DNA from: JAWCQZ01 sp038869515 [NCBI: Halobacteria archaeon]
Lineage (GTDB): Archaea > Halobacteriota > Syntropharchaeia > JACQPP01
DNA: 64,000 nucleotides
Assembly (NCBI GenBank): GCA_038869515.1
Contig: JAWCQZ010000001.1
Coordinates: forward strand, 215,079-279,078
Direction: 5' to 3'
This document shows, one piece after another, positions 32,665 through 41,124 of the stretch. The notes below the pieces were generated by a model. The model searched no databases and was not told the DNA's origin. It saw only the letters and a list, made by a program, of their open reading frames with translations. Positions within the stretch are counted from its first letter, which is position 1; each line of letters begins with the position of its first letter. A program made the position numbers and the translations under genes.

Positions 32665-33366
32665 ATGGCCCTCAACTACCGCGCCTGGGTGGCCGAGTCC
32701 ATCGCCGTCTTCGCCCTCGTCTTCTTCGGGACCATGGCCGTCACCGGCGCCATTGACCTCCTCGGCAACAAGACCGCCCCCGACGCGGGGGGCCTCTGGG
32801 TCATCTCCATCGCCCACGGCCTCGCCATCATGCTGATGGCCTTCGCAACGGGCCACATCTCCGGGGGCCACATCAACCCCGCCGTGACAGTGGCGATGAT
32901 GGCGACGAAGAGGCTCGACGCGAAGAACGGCGCCGGATACATCCTGTTCCAATTGATCGGCGCCACGGTCGCCGCCGCGCTCCACGCCGCCATCCTCCCC
33001 GCCTCCCAGTTCCCGCACACGGGGGCCCACGGCCTCAACGCGGCCATCGGCGTCACTCCGGCGACGGGCTTCCTGGTGGAAGTCGCCCTCACCTTCTTCC
33101 TCCTCTTCGTCATCTTCGCCACCGCCGTGGATCCCCGGGCCCCGGCGGGCTTCGCGCCCCTCGCCATCGGCCTCACCATCTGCATGATCCACCTCGTCGG
33201 GGTTCCCCTCACGGGGGCCTCGGTGAACCCCGCCCGCACCTTCGGGCCGGCGCTGGTCTTCGGGGCGTGGGGCGACCACTGGCTCTACTGGGCGGGCCCC
33301 ATCCTCGGGGGGCTCATCGCAGCCCTCCTCTACGACCGGGTCTTCCTGAAGAAGACGGGCGCCTAG
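32665..33366 (+). CDS. Aquaporin (MIP family), water-channel type
   Basis: This 233-residue six-helix channel has both NPA boxes: HINPAVTVAM (N71) and SVNPARTFGPAL (N188) with the selectivity Arg after the second. The helix-5 position carries His176 (ICMIHLVG), as in water-specific AqpZ, so it is predicted to pass water rather than glycerol. It follows the PuuD-like gene by 40 bp and its stop overlaps that of the convergent antiporter gene. Confidence 0.92.
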   Translation: MALNYRAWVAESIAVFALVFFGTMAVTGAIDLLGNKTAPDAGGLWVISIAHGLAIMLMAFATGHISGGHINPAVTVAMMATKRLDAKNGAGYILFQLIGATVAAALHAAILPASQFPHTGAHGLNAAIGVTPATGFLVEVALTFFLLFVIFATAVDPRAPAGFAPLAIGLTICMIHLVGVPLTGASVNPARTFGPALVFGAWGDHWLYWAGPILGGLIAALLYDRVFLKKTGA

Positions 33367-34502
33367 GGCGCCCCCGCGCGCTCCGGGGACCCCTCACGGT
33401 CGGGGGTGTACCACCGCTGGGCGACGAGGGTCGGCACGATGGCGGTGAGGAGGACCGCGGTCACCAGCACGCTGAACTGCTCGCGGCTGACGATTCCCGC
33501 CTGGAGGCCGTAGGTGGAGGAGATGGTGCCGAAGGTCAGGCCGGTGCTCATGAGAAGTGTGGCGTAGATGGCGTCTTTCGGGAGGTAGCGCCGTGCGAGG
33601 GGGAGGACCCCGGCGAACTTGGCCCCGACCTTCACCCCGAAGAGGAGCCCGAGGAGGCCGAGGTTGGCCGCGACCGCGGCGAGGGAGACGTTGAGCCCCG
33701 CGTGCAAGAAGAAGAAGGGGGTGAGGAGGGCGAAGGTGAGCCCCCGGAGGCGCAGGAGGACGCCCCGGTGGCCCTGGAAGGTCCGGGCGGCGATGAGACC
33801 CACCACGTAGGCCGGGAGGACTCCGTGGGACCCCCCGACCTCGGCAGAGAGGCCGAGCAGCAGGACCATGAGGAGGAGCATCTTCAACTCCATCTGGCCG
33901 ACCCCCTCCCGGAACCGGGAGAGGAACCAGTCGAGGAGCCGGGGCACGGCGACCACCGAGACCCCCAGGCCCGCGAATGTCAGGAGGATGAGCCCGTTGG
34001 GCGGAATGAACAGGACGCTGAGCGCAACGGCGGTTCCCAGATCGGTCACGAAGCAGGAGGAGAGGATGAGCTTTCCCGCCGGGGTGGAGGTGAGCCCCGT
34101 CTCCACCAGGACCACGTAGACGACGGCGACTGAGGTCGTGGAGAGGGCCACCCCTGCCAGAAGGGACGCGGCGCGGGTCCATCCGAGAAATCCCTCAGAG
34201 AACCACCACGCTCCCAGAAAGGGGGCACCGAAGGAGGCGACGCCGATGAGGGTGCTTGCCTTCCAGCGGGCCCGGAAGGCGTCGGGGTCGATCTCGGCCC
34301 CGGCCAGGAAGGTGAGGAAGAGCGAACCGAGCCCGGCCAGGAAGGGGAGCCAGTCGTGGCCTGCGGGGGAGAGGCCCGGGACGCTCCCGAGGAGCATCCC
34401 CATGACGATTTCGGCGATGGCGACCGAGACCCCCAGCCGGAAAGAGACGAACGAGGCGGCCAGGGCCGCGGCCAGAAGGGCGATGAGGTAGGGGTCGATC
34501 AT
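33363..34502 (-). CDS. Cation/proton antiporter, CPA2 (KefB/NapA-like)
   Basis: The 379-residue protein has about twelve membrane segments and family features such as GVSVAIAEIVMGMLLG, FLTFLAGAEIDPDAFRA and ALSTTSVAVVY. It would exchange Na+ or K+ for H+. There is no C-terminal nucleotide-binding (TrkA-N) domain. It sits between two aquaporin genes, which suggests, but does not prove, a shared osmotic role. Confidence 0.88.
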   Translation of the reverse strand: MIDPYLIALLAAALAASFVSFRLGVSVAIAEIVMGMLLGSVPGLSPAGHDWLPFLAGLGSLFLTFLAGAEIDPDAFRARWKASTLIGVASFGAPFLGAWWFSEGFLGWTRAASLLAGVALSTTSVAVVYVVLVETGLTSTPAGKLILSSCFVTDLGTAVALSVLFIPPNGLILLTFAGLGVSVVAVPRLLDWFLSRFREGVGQMELKMLLLMVLLLGLSAEVGGSHGVLPAYVVGLIAARTFQGHRGVLLRLRGLTFALLTPFFFLHAGLNVSLAAVAANLGLLGLLFGVKVGAKFAGVLPLARRYLPKDAIYATLLMSTGLTFGTISSTYGLQAGIVSREQFSVLVTAVLLTAIVPTLVAQRWYTPDREGSPERAGAP

Positions 34503-34594
34503 GGGGTTCGCCTGGCGGGGGGGTAGGAGCTATCAGCCCCAGGCGGGGCGGTTGGCGGCGAGCCCCATCGCCTGGGCCCCCCGTGGGCCGCTGG

Positions 34595-34605
34595 AAATAT
34601 AAATT
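34595..34605 (+). promoter_or_regulatory. TATA box of the second aquaporin gene
   Basis: AAATATAAATT lies about 25-30 bp ahead of the ATG at 34628 and is the only AT-rich run in this intergenic region. Confidence 0.7.
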
Positions 34606-34627
34606 CTGCGCGCAGAAGCCCCGCGTC

Positions 34628-35332
34628 ATGGCCACCGCGCTGCGGGCCTGTGTCGCCGAAGCGTTCGGGACCGCGGTCCTGACTCTCTTCGGCTCCCTCT
34701 CGGTGGCGATGGCTGCCCTTCCGGGCTACGCCGCAGGGCCCATTGGCCCCGCTCTGGCCCACGGTCTCGTCATCGCGGTGATGGTCTACGCCATCGGCCC
34801 CGTGTCGGGGTGCTGCATCAACCCCGCCATCACCCTGGCCATGGCGGCCCACGGGAAAATCGGCGGAAAGACCGCCGCACTCTACATCCTGTTCCAACTC
34901 ATCGGGGCCGCGGGGGCGGGCCTCCTCCTCTACGGCTCTCTCCACGGGACTCCCATGGCGGCCCAGACCTACTACGGCGGGAACCGGCCCGACGGCGGGC
35001 TCGGCGTCGGGGAGTTCCAGACCGCCTTCATCGAGGCCTTCGGCACCGCCCTCCTCGCCTTCGCCGTCTTTGCCGTGCCGGGCCGCGCCCCCGCCGGCGT
35101 CGGCGGCTTCGCCATCGGGACGTCGGTCGCGGTCGCGGTCCTGGCGGTCGGGCCCCTCACCGGCGCCTCTCTCAACCCCGCGCGCACCTTCGGCCCCGCC
35201 CTGGTGAGCGCCCTCGCGGGGCTGCCGAACGCACTCCCCGCCCACTGGGCCTACTGGATGGGCCCCATCGCGGGGGCGCTCTTCGGCTCCTTCATCGCCA
35301 TGAGGGTCATCGGCGAGAAGGAGACTCAGTAA
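34628..35332 (+). CDS. Aquaporin (MIP family), AqpM/glycerol-facilitator-like
   Basis: This 234-residue channel has NPA boxes CINPAITLAM (N65) and SLNPARTFGPAL (N183). Compared with the aquaporin at 32665, the helix-5 selectivity His is replaced by Val (position 171) and the sequence around the second box (VGPLTGASLNPARTFGP) resembles AqpM and GlpF. A wider pore able to pass glycerol is therefore possible. Glycerol kinase is encoded at 46814-48259. ATG 34628 follows a TATA box at the right distance. Confidence 0.92.
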   Translation: MATALRACVAEAFGTAVLTLFGSLSVAMAALPGYAAGPIGPALAHGLVIAVMVYAIGPVSGCCINPAITLAMAAHGKIGGKTAALYILFQLIGAAGAGLLLYGSLHGTPMAAQTYYGGNRPDGGLGVGEFQTAFIEAFGTALLAFAVFAVPGRAPAGVGGFAIGTSVAVAVLAVGPLTGASLNPARTFGPALVSALAGLPNALPAHWAYWMGPIAGALFGSFIAMRVIGEKETQ

Positions 35333-35363
35333 GCCACATAAGTCCCGCGCGGTCATCCCTGGG

Positions 35364-37031
35364 ATGGCCTCGCAACCCCGTCGCGAGCCGTCCCCTGCTT
35401 CGCACGGGACTGCCCGGTCGGCTCCACCACCCGCCGCCTCCCCGCGCCGCGTCGAGCCGGCATTCGAAATCCTCGCCAAGGACATGGCGGGCCGCTTCGG
35501 CAGGCTCGAGACCCCTCACGGCGTTCTGGAGACCCCCGCCCTCTTCCCGGTGGTGAATCCCCACATCCCCCTCCTTCCTCTCTCTCGAATCCAGGAGTGC
35601 GGGGCCAAGGCCCTCATCACCAACGCATCCATCCTTTTCAAGGACCCGGAGTTGCGGGCCCGGGCCGAGACGGAGGGGGTCCACCGGCTTCTCGGGTTCG
35701 ACGGGCCCGTGATGACCGACTCGGGGGCCTTCCAACTCTCGCGCTACGGCGACGCCGGGGTGACCAACGCCGAGATTGTCGGGTTCCAGAGGCGCATCGG
35801 CGTGGACATCGCGGTTCCCCTCGACCTCCCCACGCCCCCGGACGCCCCCGCGGAAGAGGCGGCCCGCCAGTGGGACGGGACCCTCGCCCGCATTCGCGAG
35901 GCCAAGGAGCTCTGGGACGATGGGCCCGGCTTGCTGGCGATGCCGGTCCAGGGTGGGCTCCACCCCGCCCTGCGGCGCAAAGCCGGTGAAGCGGTGGCGG
36001 CCCTCGGCCCCGGGGTCGCGCCCGTCGGCGCCGTCGTCCCGCTGATGGAATCCCAGCGCTACGCCGACCTGGTGGACGTGGTGGTGGCCGCGAAGCAGGG
36101 CCTCGGCCCCGGAGTCCCGGTCCACCTCTTCGGCGCGGGCCACCCGGCCACCTTCCCGCTGGCCGCGGCCCTCGGGTGCGACCTCTTCGACTCCGCCTCC
36201 TACGCCCTCTACGCCAAGGAGAGGCGCTACATGACGCCGACCGGGACGCTCCGCCTCGACGAGGTGCGGGAGCTGCCGTGCGCCTGCCCGGTCTGCGCCT
36301 CCCGCGGGCCCGGGGACCTCGACGGGGCGCTGCTGGCGGAGCACAACCTGCGGGCGACCCTCGCGGCGGTCCGGGAGGTGCGGCAGGCGATCCGCTCCCA
36401 CGCCCTGCCCGACCTGGTGGAGATGCGCTGCCGGAGCCACCCCGCCCTCCTGGCGGGCTACCGGAGGCTCCTGGAGGAGCACGGCGACTGGCTGGAGCGG
36501 AACCACCCGAACGGTCCCGAGCCCTTCCACCACCGGGGCCCCGAGTCGGCCCTCCGGCCCGAGATCCGGCGACACCTCCGCTCGATGGCCCGGTGGCCCC
36601 TGAAGGGGCACATCCTGGTGACCTGCTTTCCAACCGAAGCGGGGGGAGGGGTCAAGCGGGCGCCACCTGCGGCTGCGCCCGGCAGCGAAGAGCAGAGCGA
36701 GACCCGCAACGCGACCCCGCTCCACAGCGGAAGACGAACGTCGCGGGCCGAGAGGGGGGCTTCGCCCCGCTCCCCGGGTCCTTCGTTCGACCGCGTCCTG
36801 ACTCTCAAGCCCCTCTTCGGCCCCGTTCCCCCGGAGCTGGAGGAGAGCGCCCCCGCGGGCCAGGCCCTTCTCCTGGAGGATCGGGAGTCGTGGCGGGCGG
36901 CCCTGGAGAGCCTCTGGGCCCTCATGGAGGCGCGGCCCGAGGTGCGGTGGACCATCCACGGGCCCGCCTCCTGGGAGCCGGCGTGGGTGGAGAGGCTCGA
37001 GGGGCGCGCGGAGGTGGTCCTGCGTGGCTAG
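35364..37031 (+). CDS. tgtA: tRNA-guanine(15) transglycosylase (archaeosine), TgtA
   Basis: TgtA exchanges G15 of tRNAs for preQ0. Visible are the catalytic Asp119 in VMTDSGAFQ, GAVVPLMES, the zinc site in ELPCACPVCAS and DLFDSASYALYA. A Pro/Ser/Arg-rich insertion at about residues 425-472 (DNA 36640-36780), between the catalytic part and the C-terminal domain, looks repeat-derived. The first 30 residues are also low complexity, so the start may be later. It overlaps arcS by 8 nt, forming a tgtA-arcS operon. Confidence 0.93.
   Translation: MASQPRREPSPASHGTARSAPPPAASPRRVEPAFEILAKDMAGRFGRLETPHGVLETPALFPVVNPHIPLLPLSRIQECGAKALITNASILFKDPELRARAETEGVHRLLGFDGPVMTDSGAFQLSRYGDAGVTNAEIVGFQRRIGVDIAVPLDLPTPPDAPAEEAARQWDGTLARIREAKELWDDGPGLLAMPVQGGLHPALRRKAGEAVAALGPGVAPVGAVVPLMESQRYADLVDVVVAAKQGLGPGVPVHLFGAGHPATFPLAAALGCDLFDSASYALYAKERRYMTPTGTLRLDEVRELPCACPVCASRGPGDLDGALLAEHNLRATLAAVREVRQAIRSHALPDLVEMRCRSHPALLAGYRRLLEEHGDWLERNHPNGPEPFHHRGPESALRPEIRRHLRSMARWPLKGHILVTCFPTEAGGGVKRAPPAAAPGSEEQSETRNATPLHSGRRTSRAERGASPRSPGPSFDRVLTLKPLFGPVPPELEESAPAGQALLLEDRESWRAALESLWALMEARPEVRWTIHGPASWEPAWVERLEGRAEVVLRG
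36640..36780. repeat. Repeat-like GC palindromic insertion within tgtA
   Basis: The segment contains GAAGCGGGGGGAGGGGTCAA, a Gly/Ala/Ser-coding spacer with the inverted pair CTGCGGCTGCGC, CTCCACAGCGG, and the hairpin GGGGGGCTTCGCCCC near its end. It encodes a low-complexity tract absent from normal TgtA architecture. It resembles families A and B in composition and hairpin style, but I cannot align it fully to either. Confidence 0.45.
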
Positions 37032-38751
37032 GCCGCCGCCGGCGTTCGAGGTGGTGCGGAGGGACGGCCCCGCCCGCCTCGGGAGGCTCCGCCTCGACGG
37101 GACCTCGCTCCCCACTCCGGGCATCCTCCCGGTCTCCCGGACCCCCTGGATGGGGGAGTTCCGGCGCCGCTGGCAGTTCCGCGGCGAGGAGGCCTTCGAA
37201 GCCGGAGGGCTCCGGGTCTCCACCTCCCCCCGGGCCGAGGCCGACCTCTACCTCCTCCCCAAGTCGCGGGCCCTGGAGGGGCGCCCGCGGAGGTTCATGG
37301 AGGGGGTGGCGGAGTTCCGGGAGGCGGTCGGCCCGGACGGGGCGCTCTACCTGCCGGCCCTCGCCACGCCCGCGAACGCCGCGCTCCTCGCCTACGCGGG
37401 CGTCGACCTGGTGGACGATGTCCAGCCGCTCCTCGCGGCCCGCCAGGGGCTCTACATGACGCCGGCCGGCAGCCGCCCCCTCGGCGGGATGGAGGAGATG
37501 CCCTGCCCCTGCGACGCCTGTCGCCGGGGGGAGGGGGTTCGCGTAGGCGACGGCCCCCTCCCCCCGCCCACAGGCCCGCCCCCCGCCCCCCCCTCAAGGA
37601 TGGACGCCGAGGCCCTGGCGCGCCACAATACGACCGCCCTGGAGATGGAGCTGCGGGCCGCGCGCGCCGAAATCCGCCGGGGGCGGATGCGGGAGCGCGC
37701 CGAGGAGCGGGTCCGGGCCGAGGCGTGGCAGGTGGCGGCCCTGAGGAACTTCGACGCCCAGGGGAGCTACCTGGAGCGGAGGAGCCCGGTGAGCCGGGAG
37801 GCGCGCCTCGACGCCAACTCCATGGAGTCGCTCTTCAGGCCCGAGGTCCGCCGGTTCGCCGCGCGGGTCCGGGAGCGGTTCACCCCCGCGCCGGGACCCT
37901 GGGTCCTCCTCCCCTGCTCCGCCCGGAAGCCCTACTCCAACTCCCAGAGCCACCGGAGGTTCCGGCGCGCCCTGGAGCCGTGGCGCGGCTCCCTGCAGGA
38001 GGTGGTCCTGACCTCGCCCCTCGGGGTCGTCCCGCGGGAGCTGGAGCGGACCTACCCGGCGGCCCACTACGAGACGCCGGTGACCGGAAGGTGGGACGGG
38101 GAGGAGCGCCTGTGGCTCCAGGAGTGCCTTCGGCCGCTCCTCGAGAAACACCGCCCCCCGCTCCTCTTCATCCACATCCCCGGGACGCCCGGGGAGGTGG
38201 CGCGGGAGGAGGGGCGGAGGCTCGGAATCGAGACCGTCGAGACCGCCGGGGCCGACCCGGCCGGCGACGCGGCCCTCCAGGCGCTCCACAACGCGGTCGC
38301 CTCGGCGGGCCTCCCGAGGGCGCCCCACCGCCTCGGGCGCCACCTCCGGGCCGTGGCCGATTTCCAACTCGGCCCGGGGGCGGGGGAGCTCCTGATGAAG
38401 CACGGGAAGCCCACGATGCGGGGCGCGCGGTCGGGGCCCCCGGTGGCTGCGATCCGGAGCGTGGCGACGCTGACCCCGTCGGGGCTCCTCGCCCTCACCC
38501 TGAAGGGGGCCCGCGCCCTCGCCGGCGCGAGGTGGCCCGGACTGCGGGTCGAGATCGACGACTTCCTCCCCACCGGCTCGGTCCTCGCCCCGGGGGTGAC
38601 CCGGGCCGACGAAGCCCTCCGGCCGGGCGACGAGGCGGTCTTCGAGGGGCCCCGCGCCTTCGGGGTCGGGAAGGCCGCCATGGCGGGGTGGGAGATGGAG
38701 CGCGCCCGCCGGGGGGTCGCGATCCGGGTCCGGGAAGTGGAGCCGAAATAG
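37024..38751 (+). CDS. arcS: Archaeosine synthase ArcS
   Basis: ArcS converts preQ0-15 in tRNA towards archaeosine. The N-terminal half is a TGT-like fold without catalytic Asp (EEMPCPCDACRRG zinc site). The core motif LLPCSARKPYSNSQSHRRF lies near residue 297, and the C-terminal PUA domain reads VEIDDFLPTGSVLAPGV and DEAVFEGPRAFGVGKAAM. It starts with GTG inside tgtA. Residues about 165-190 (GEGVRVGDGPLPPPTGPPPA) are the translation of family B copy B5, placed in a linker between the TGT-like part and the rest. Confidence 0.93.
   Translation: MARPPPAFEVVRRDGPARLGRLRLDGTSLPTPGILPVSRTPWMGEFRRRWQFRGEEAFEAGGLRVSTSPRAEADLYLLPKSRALEGRPRRFMEGVAEFREAVGPDGALYLPALATPANAALLAYAGVDLVDDVQPLLAARQGLYMTPAGSRPLGGMEEMPCPCDACRRGEGVRVGDGPLPPPTGPPPAPPSRMDAEALARHNTTALEMELRAARAEIRRGRMRERAEERVRAEAWQVAALRNFDAQGSYLERRSPVSREARLDANSMESLFRPEVRRFAARVRERFTPAPGPWVLLPCSARKPYSNSQSHRRFRRALEPWRGSLQEVVLTSPLGVVPRELERTYPAAHYETPVTGRWDGEERLWLQECLRPLLEKHRPPLLFIHIPGTPGEVAREEGRRLGIETVETAGADPAGDAALQALHNAVASAGLPRAPHRLGRHLRAVADFQLGPGAGELLMKHGKPTMRGARSGPPVAAIRSVATLTPSGLLALTLKGARALAGARWPGLRVEIDDFLPTGSVLAPGVTRADEALRPGDEAVFEGPRAFGVGKAAMAGWEMERARRGVAIRVREVEPK
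37518..37593. repeat. Family B element, copy B5 (inside arcS)
   Basis: It begins CTGTCGCCGGGGGGAGGGGG, identical to copies B3 and B4 over the first bases. It has a G-run/C-run hairpin and ends CCACAGGCCCGCCCCCCGCC. It is read in frame on the plus strand within the arcS linker. Confidence 0.8.
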
Positions 38752-38753
38752 GG

Positions 38754-38963
38754 TCAGGCCTTCGCGGCCTTCCCCTTCTTGGGTCCGCGGCCGGGGGCCT
38801 TCCGGACCCACGTCATGCGCCTCGCGATGCGCCCCAGGGCGAGGTTCTTCTCGCACTTCGAGGAGCAGAAGTAGAAGAGGGAGCCGTCGCGCCTCACCAG
38901 CATCTTCCCGGTCCCGGGCTCGAACGGCTGGGCGCAGAAGGAGCAGGTCTTCCAGTCTGGCAC
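38754..38963 (-). CDS. rpl24e: Ribosomal protein eL24
   Basis: The 69-residue protein has the zinc-binding CSFCAQPFEPGTGKMLVRRD and FYFCSSKCEKN motifs of eL24. A basic tail (RGPKKGKAAKA) follows. It ends the L7Ae-S28e-L24e operon, 10 bp downstream of eS28, and converges on arcS. Confidence 0.95.
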   Translation of the reverse strand: MPDWKTCSFCAQPFEPGTGKMLVRRDGSLFYFCSSKCEKNLALGRIARRMTWVRKAPGRGPKKGKAAKA

Positions 38964-38973
38964 GGGGGGACTC

Positions 38974-39189
38974 CTACCGGGAGAGGAGCTTCTTCGCCTC
39001 CCGGGCGGTCTCCATCAGGATGAGGACGTCGCCGACCTGAACCGGGCCGTAGCAGTTCCGGGTGATCACCATGCCGCGGCTCTGGCCTTCCAGGACCCTC
39101 ACCCGCACCTGGGTCACCTCGCCGTGCATGCCGGTCCGTCCCACCACCTCGACCACCTCGGCGGGGGAGGGGGCCTCCTCGGCCGGCAT
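38974..39189 (-). CDS. rps28e: Ribosomal protein eS28
   Basis: The 71-residue OB-fold protein shows [40 protein letters not shown] and [17 protein letters not shown]. This is the canonical eS28 pattern. It lies between L7Ae (6-bp gap) and eL24 in the usual archaeal order. Confidence 0.95.
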   Translation of the reverse strand: MPAEEAPSPAEVVEVVGRTGMHGEVTQVRVRVLEGQSRGMVITRNCYGPVQVGDVLILMETAREAKKLLSR

Positions 39190-39195
39190 CGCCCC

Positions 39196-39597
39196 TCAGG
39201 ACTCCTTGGCCCCTTCGCCGCCCTTCTTCAACCTGGCCAGCCCCTTCAACGCGTCGTCGAAGGCGGCCTTCGCCTTGGCCCCCGAGTCGAGGATGGCCGC
39301 GCCGGCGCACGACTTGGCGGTGAGGCCGCACGCCTTGCCGAGGTCCTCCTGCTTCTTCACGTAGCCGTAGGGGACCTTCTTCTCCTCGCAGAGGGCGGGG
39401 AGGTGCATCGCCACCTCGGGGGGGTCCACATCCTCGCTCACGACGACCAGCTTCGCGAGGCCCCGCTCCACCGACTTGGTGGTCTCGTTGATGCCCTTCT
39501 TCAGCTTCCCGGTCTCCTTGACCTCGGCCAGGAGCTCCAGGAGCGAGTTCTCCAGGGCCGGAGGGACGTCGAACTTCACATGGGGCGACTTGGCCAT
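39196..39597 (-). CDS. rpl7ae: Ribosomal protein eL8 / L7Ae (kink-turn binding)
   Basis: L7Ae is a ribosomal protein and shared core of box C/D and H/ACA RNPs. Seen are KKGINETTKSVERGLAKLVV, the EDVDPPEVAMHLPALCEEK loop and VPYGYVKKQEDLGKACG. At 133 residues it has a slight C-terminal Lys/Gly-rich extension. ATG 39597 is preferred over 39606 because the TATA box (GGTATAAAG on the plus strand, 39621-39629) then lies at the right distance. It is divergent from the ubiquitin-like operon. Confidence 0.95.
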   Translation of the reverse strand: MAKSPHVKFDVPPALENSLLELLAEVKETGKLKKGINETTKSVERGLAKLVVVSEDVDPPEVAMHLPALCEEKKVPYGYVKKQEDLGKACGLTAKSCAGAAILDSGAKAKAAFDDALKGLARLKKGGEGAKES

Positions 39598-39691
39598 GGG
39601 ACCCATGAGACCCCCCGCCGGGTATAAAGTTTCAGAGGCGGGGGGACGGAAACGGTTAAAATTGGGGCGGCGACCTCCCCCGCGGCCACCC
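39598..39691. promoter_or_regulatory. Divergent promoters for the L7Ae operon and the ubiquitin-like operon
   Basis: Two TATA-like boxes face away from each other: ACTTTATACC on the minus strand (39621-39630) for rpl7ae, and GTTAAAATTGG on the plus strand (39655-39665), about 30 bp ahead of the ATG at 39692. Sharing a 94-bp region with a ribosomal operon suggests the ubiquitin-like module may be constitutively expressed. Confidence 0.65.
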
Positions 39692-40045
39692 ATGGAGGAG
39701 CCCCGTCTCGACGCCCTCGAACATCGAATCCGGGCCCTGGAGGCCCGCCTCCGCGCAGTGGAGGGGCGCCTCTCCTCCTCCCTCGGAGGGGCGATCGAGG
39801 GGGCCCCGCCGGGTCCCGGGGAGGCCCCGCAGGGCGCGGACGGGGAGGCGCTGCGGGAGCGGCTCCAGGGGCTGGGGGAGAGGGTCTACGCCCTGGAGGC
39901 CCACGCCCCCGCGCGGATGGCCGAAGCGCTCCTGCGGGTCGAGGCGCGCCTGGCGGAGCTGGAGCGCTCCCGGGCGGAGGCGGCCGCGGCCCCTGCTCCC
40001 CCGGCGGGGGGGCGCTCCCGGGGCCGGGGTCTCCGGCTCCTCTAG
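39692..40045 (+). CDS. Coiled-coil protein, first gene of the ubiquitin-like operon
   Basis: The 117-residue protein has heptad-like helices (LDALEHRIRALEARLRAVEG near the N-terminus, later LRERLQGLGERVYALEAHA and ALLRVEARLAELERSRAEA). A Gly/Pro linker separates them and the C-terminus is basic (GGRSRGRGLRLL). No cysteine or known domain is present. It lies 2 bp ahead of the E1 gene, so it is almost surely co-transcribed. It could be an adaptor, scaffold or substrate; this is inference from position. A TATA box precedes it. Confidence 0.7.
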   Translation: MEEPRLDALEHRIRALEARLRAVEGRLSSSLGGAIEGAPPGPGEAPQGADGEALRERLQGLGERVYALEAHAPARMAEALLRVEARLAELERSRAEAAAAPAPPAGGRSRGRGLRLL

Positions 40046-40047
40046 CC

Positions 40048-41124
40048 ATGGCCGGGAGGGGGGGACGCTACGACCGCCTCCGCGCCCTCGCGGGGTACGA
40101 CCGGGAGCGTCTCGCCTCCTCGACCTTCCTCGTGGCCGGGGTCGGCGCCCTCGGCAACGAGGTGGCGAAGGACCTCGCCCTCCTCGGCGCGGGGCGGCTC
40201 CTCCTGGTGGACTTCGACCGGGTCGAGCCCTCCAACCTCTCCCGCTCGCTCCTCTTCCGGGAGGCGGACGTCGGGCTCCCGAAGGTCCGGGCGGCCGCGC
40301 GCGCCCTGCGCAACATCAACCCCGGAGCCGAAGTGGAGGCGGTCGAGGGGGACCTCCGGTGGGACCTCGGCCTCGGGACCCTCCGCCGCTGCGCCGTGGC
40401 CTTCGGGTGCCTGGACAACCGGGAGGCGCGCCTCGCCCTCAACCGCATGTGCCGCTCTGCGGGGGTCCCGTGGGTGAACGGGGGGCTCGACGGCTGGGAC
40501 GGCGTGGTCGAGCTCTACCCGCCCCGGGGCGCCTGCTACGAGTGCTCCTTCACCGGGGCTGACTACGCGGCGGTCGCGGAGCGCTACTCCTGCCCGGCCC
40601 GTCCGCCGGCAGCGGGAGGCGTCCCCACCGCCCCCACTGCGGCCGCCATCGTGGGCGGGATGGCGGTCGAGGCGGGGCTCTTCGCCCTCCCGCGCGAGGC
40701 GGAGGCGCTCTACTACCGCGGCGGAGAGGTGGTCCGCTCCCGCCTCCAGCGGAGGCCCGGCTGCCCCGCCCACCATGCCCCGGGGCCGGTGAAGAGGTCG
40801 GGCCTGACGCCGGAGAGCCGGGTCCGGGAGTTGCTGGCGGCCCATCCGGGGACCCTCTTCCTCGACCGGGAGGTGGTCACCGCCCTCCGCTGCCTCTGCG
40901 GGCGGGGCCGGCGCCTCCGGGTCCCGCGCCTCCGGATGGACGGCGCCCTCCGCTGCCGGTGCGGCCGGGAGATGGCTTCCGAGACGGTGCGACGGGTCGG
41001 GACGGGGGACCCGCTGGCGGAGCGCTCCCTGAAGGAGTTGGGAATCCCGCCGGGCCATATCGTCGAGGTGGCCCGGGGGAACCGGTCCGTGTTCGTGGAG
41101 TTGAAGGAGGGCCGCCGTGGGTAA
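40048..41124 (+). CDS. Ubiquitin-activating-type E1 with UBA3-like catalytic Cys and C-terminal UFD-like domain
   Basis: The 358-residue ThiF/E1-fold protein should adenylate a ubiquitin-like C-terminus and take it as thioester. The nucleotide loop GVGALGNEVAKDLALLGAG is at residues 31-49, then LVDFDRVEPSNLSRSLLF (53-70), K79, and GCLDNREAR (120-128). A zinc pair C163/C166 (ACYEC) is followed by C182 in YSCPA, placed as the catalytic Cys of eukaryotic UBA3. PGCPAHH (237-243) replaces the second zinc pair. An additional CLCG...CRCG ribbon spans 282-306. The tail RSLKELGIPPGHIVEV (326-341) resembles the ubiquitin-fold, E2-recruiting tail of UBA3. MoeB/ThiF enzymes lack such a tail. It overlaps the Ubl-E2 gene by 8 nt. 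Confidence 0.88.
   Translation: MAGRGGRYDRLRALAGYDRERLASSTFLVAGVGALGNEVAKDLALLGAGRLLLVDFDRVEPSNLSRSLLFREADVGLPKVRAAARALRNINPGAEVEAVEGDLRWDLGLGTLRRCAVAFGCLDNREARLALNRMCRSAGVPWVNGGLDGWDGVVELYPPRGACYECSFTGADYAAVAERYSCPARPPAAGGVPTAPTAAAIVGGMAVEAGLFALPREAEALYYRGGEVVRSRLQRRPGCPAHHAPGPVKRSGLTPESRVRELLAAHPGTLFLDREVVTALRCLCGRGRRLRVPRLRMDGALRCRCGREMASETVRRVGTGDPLAERSLKELGIPPGHIVEVARGNRSVFVELKEGRRG

Noticed and set aside
40048-41124. E1-like protein as a MoeB/ThiF enzyme of molybdopterin or thiamine synthesis
   Set aside because: The UBA3-like catalytic Cys context, UFD-like tail and overlapping E2 gene argue for conjugation; no MoaD/ThiS partner is adjacent.
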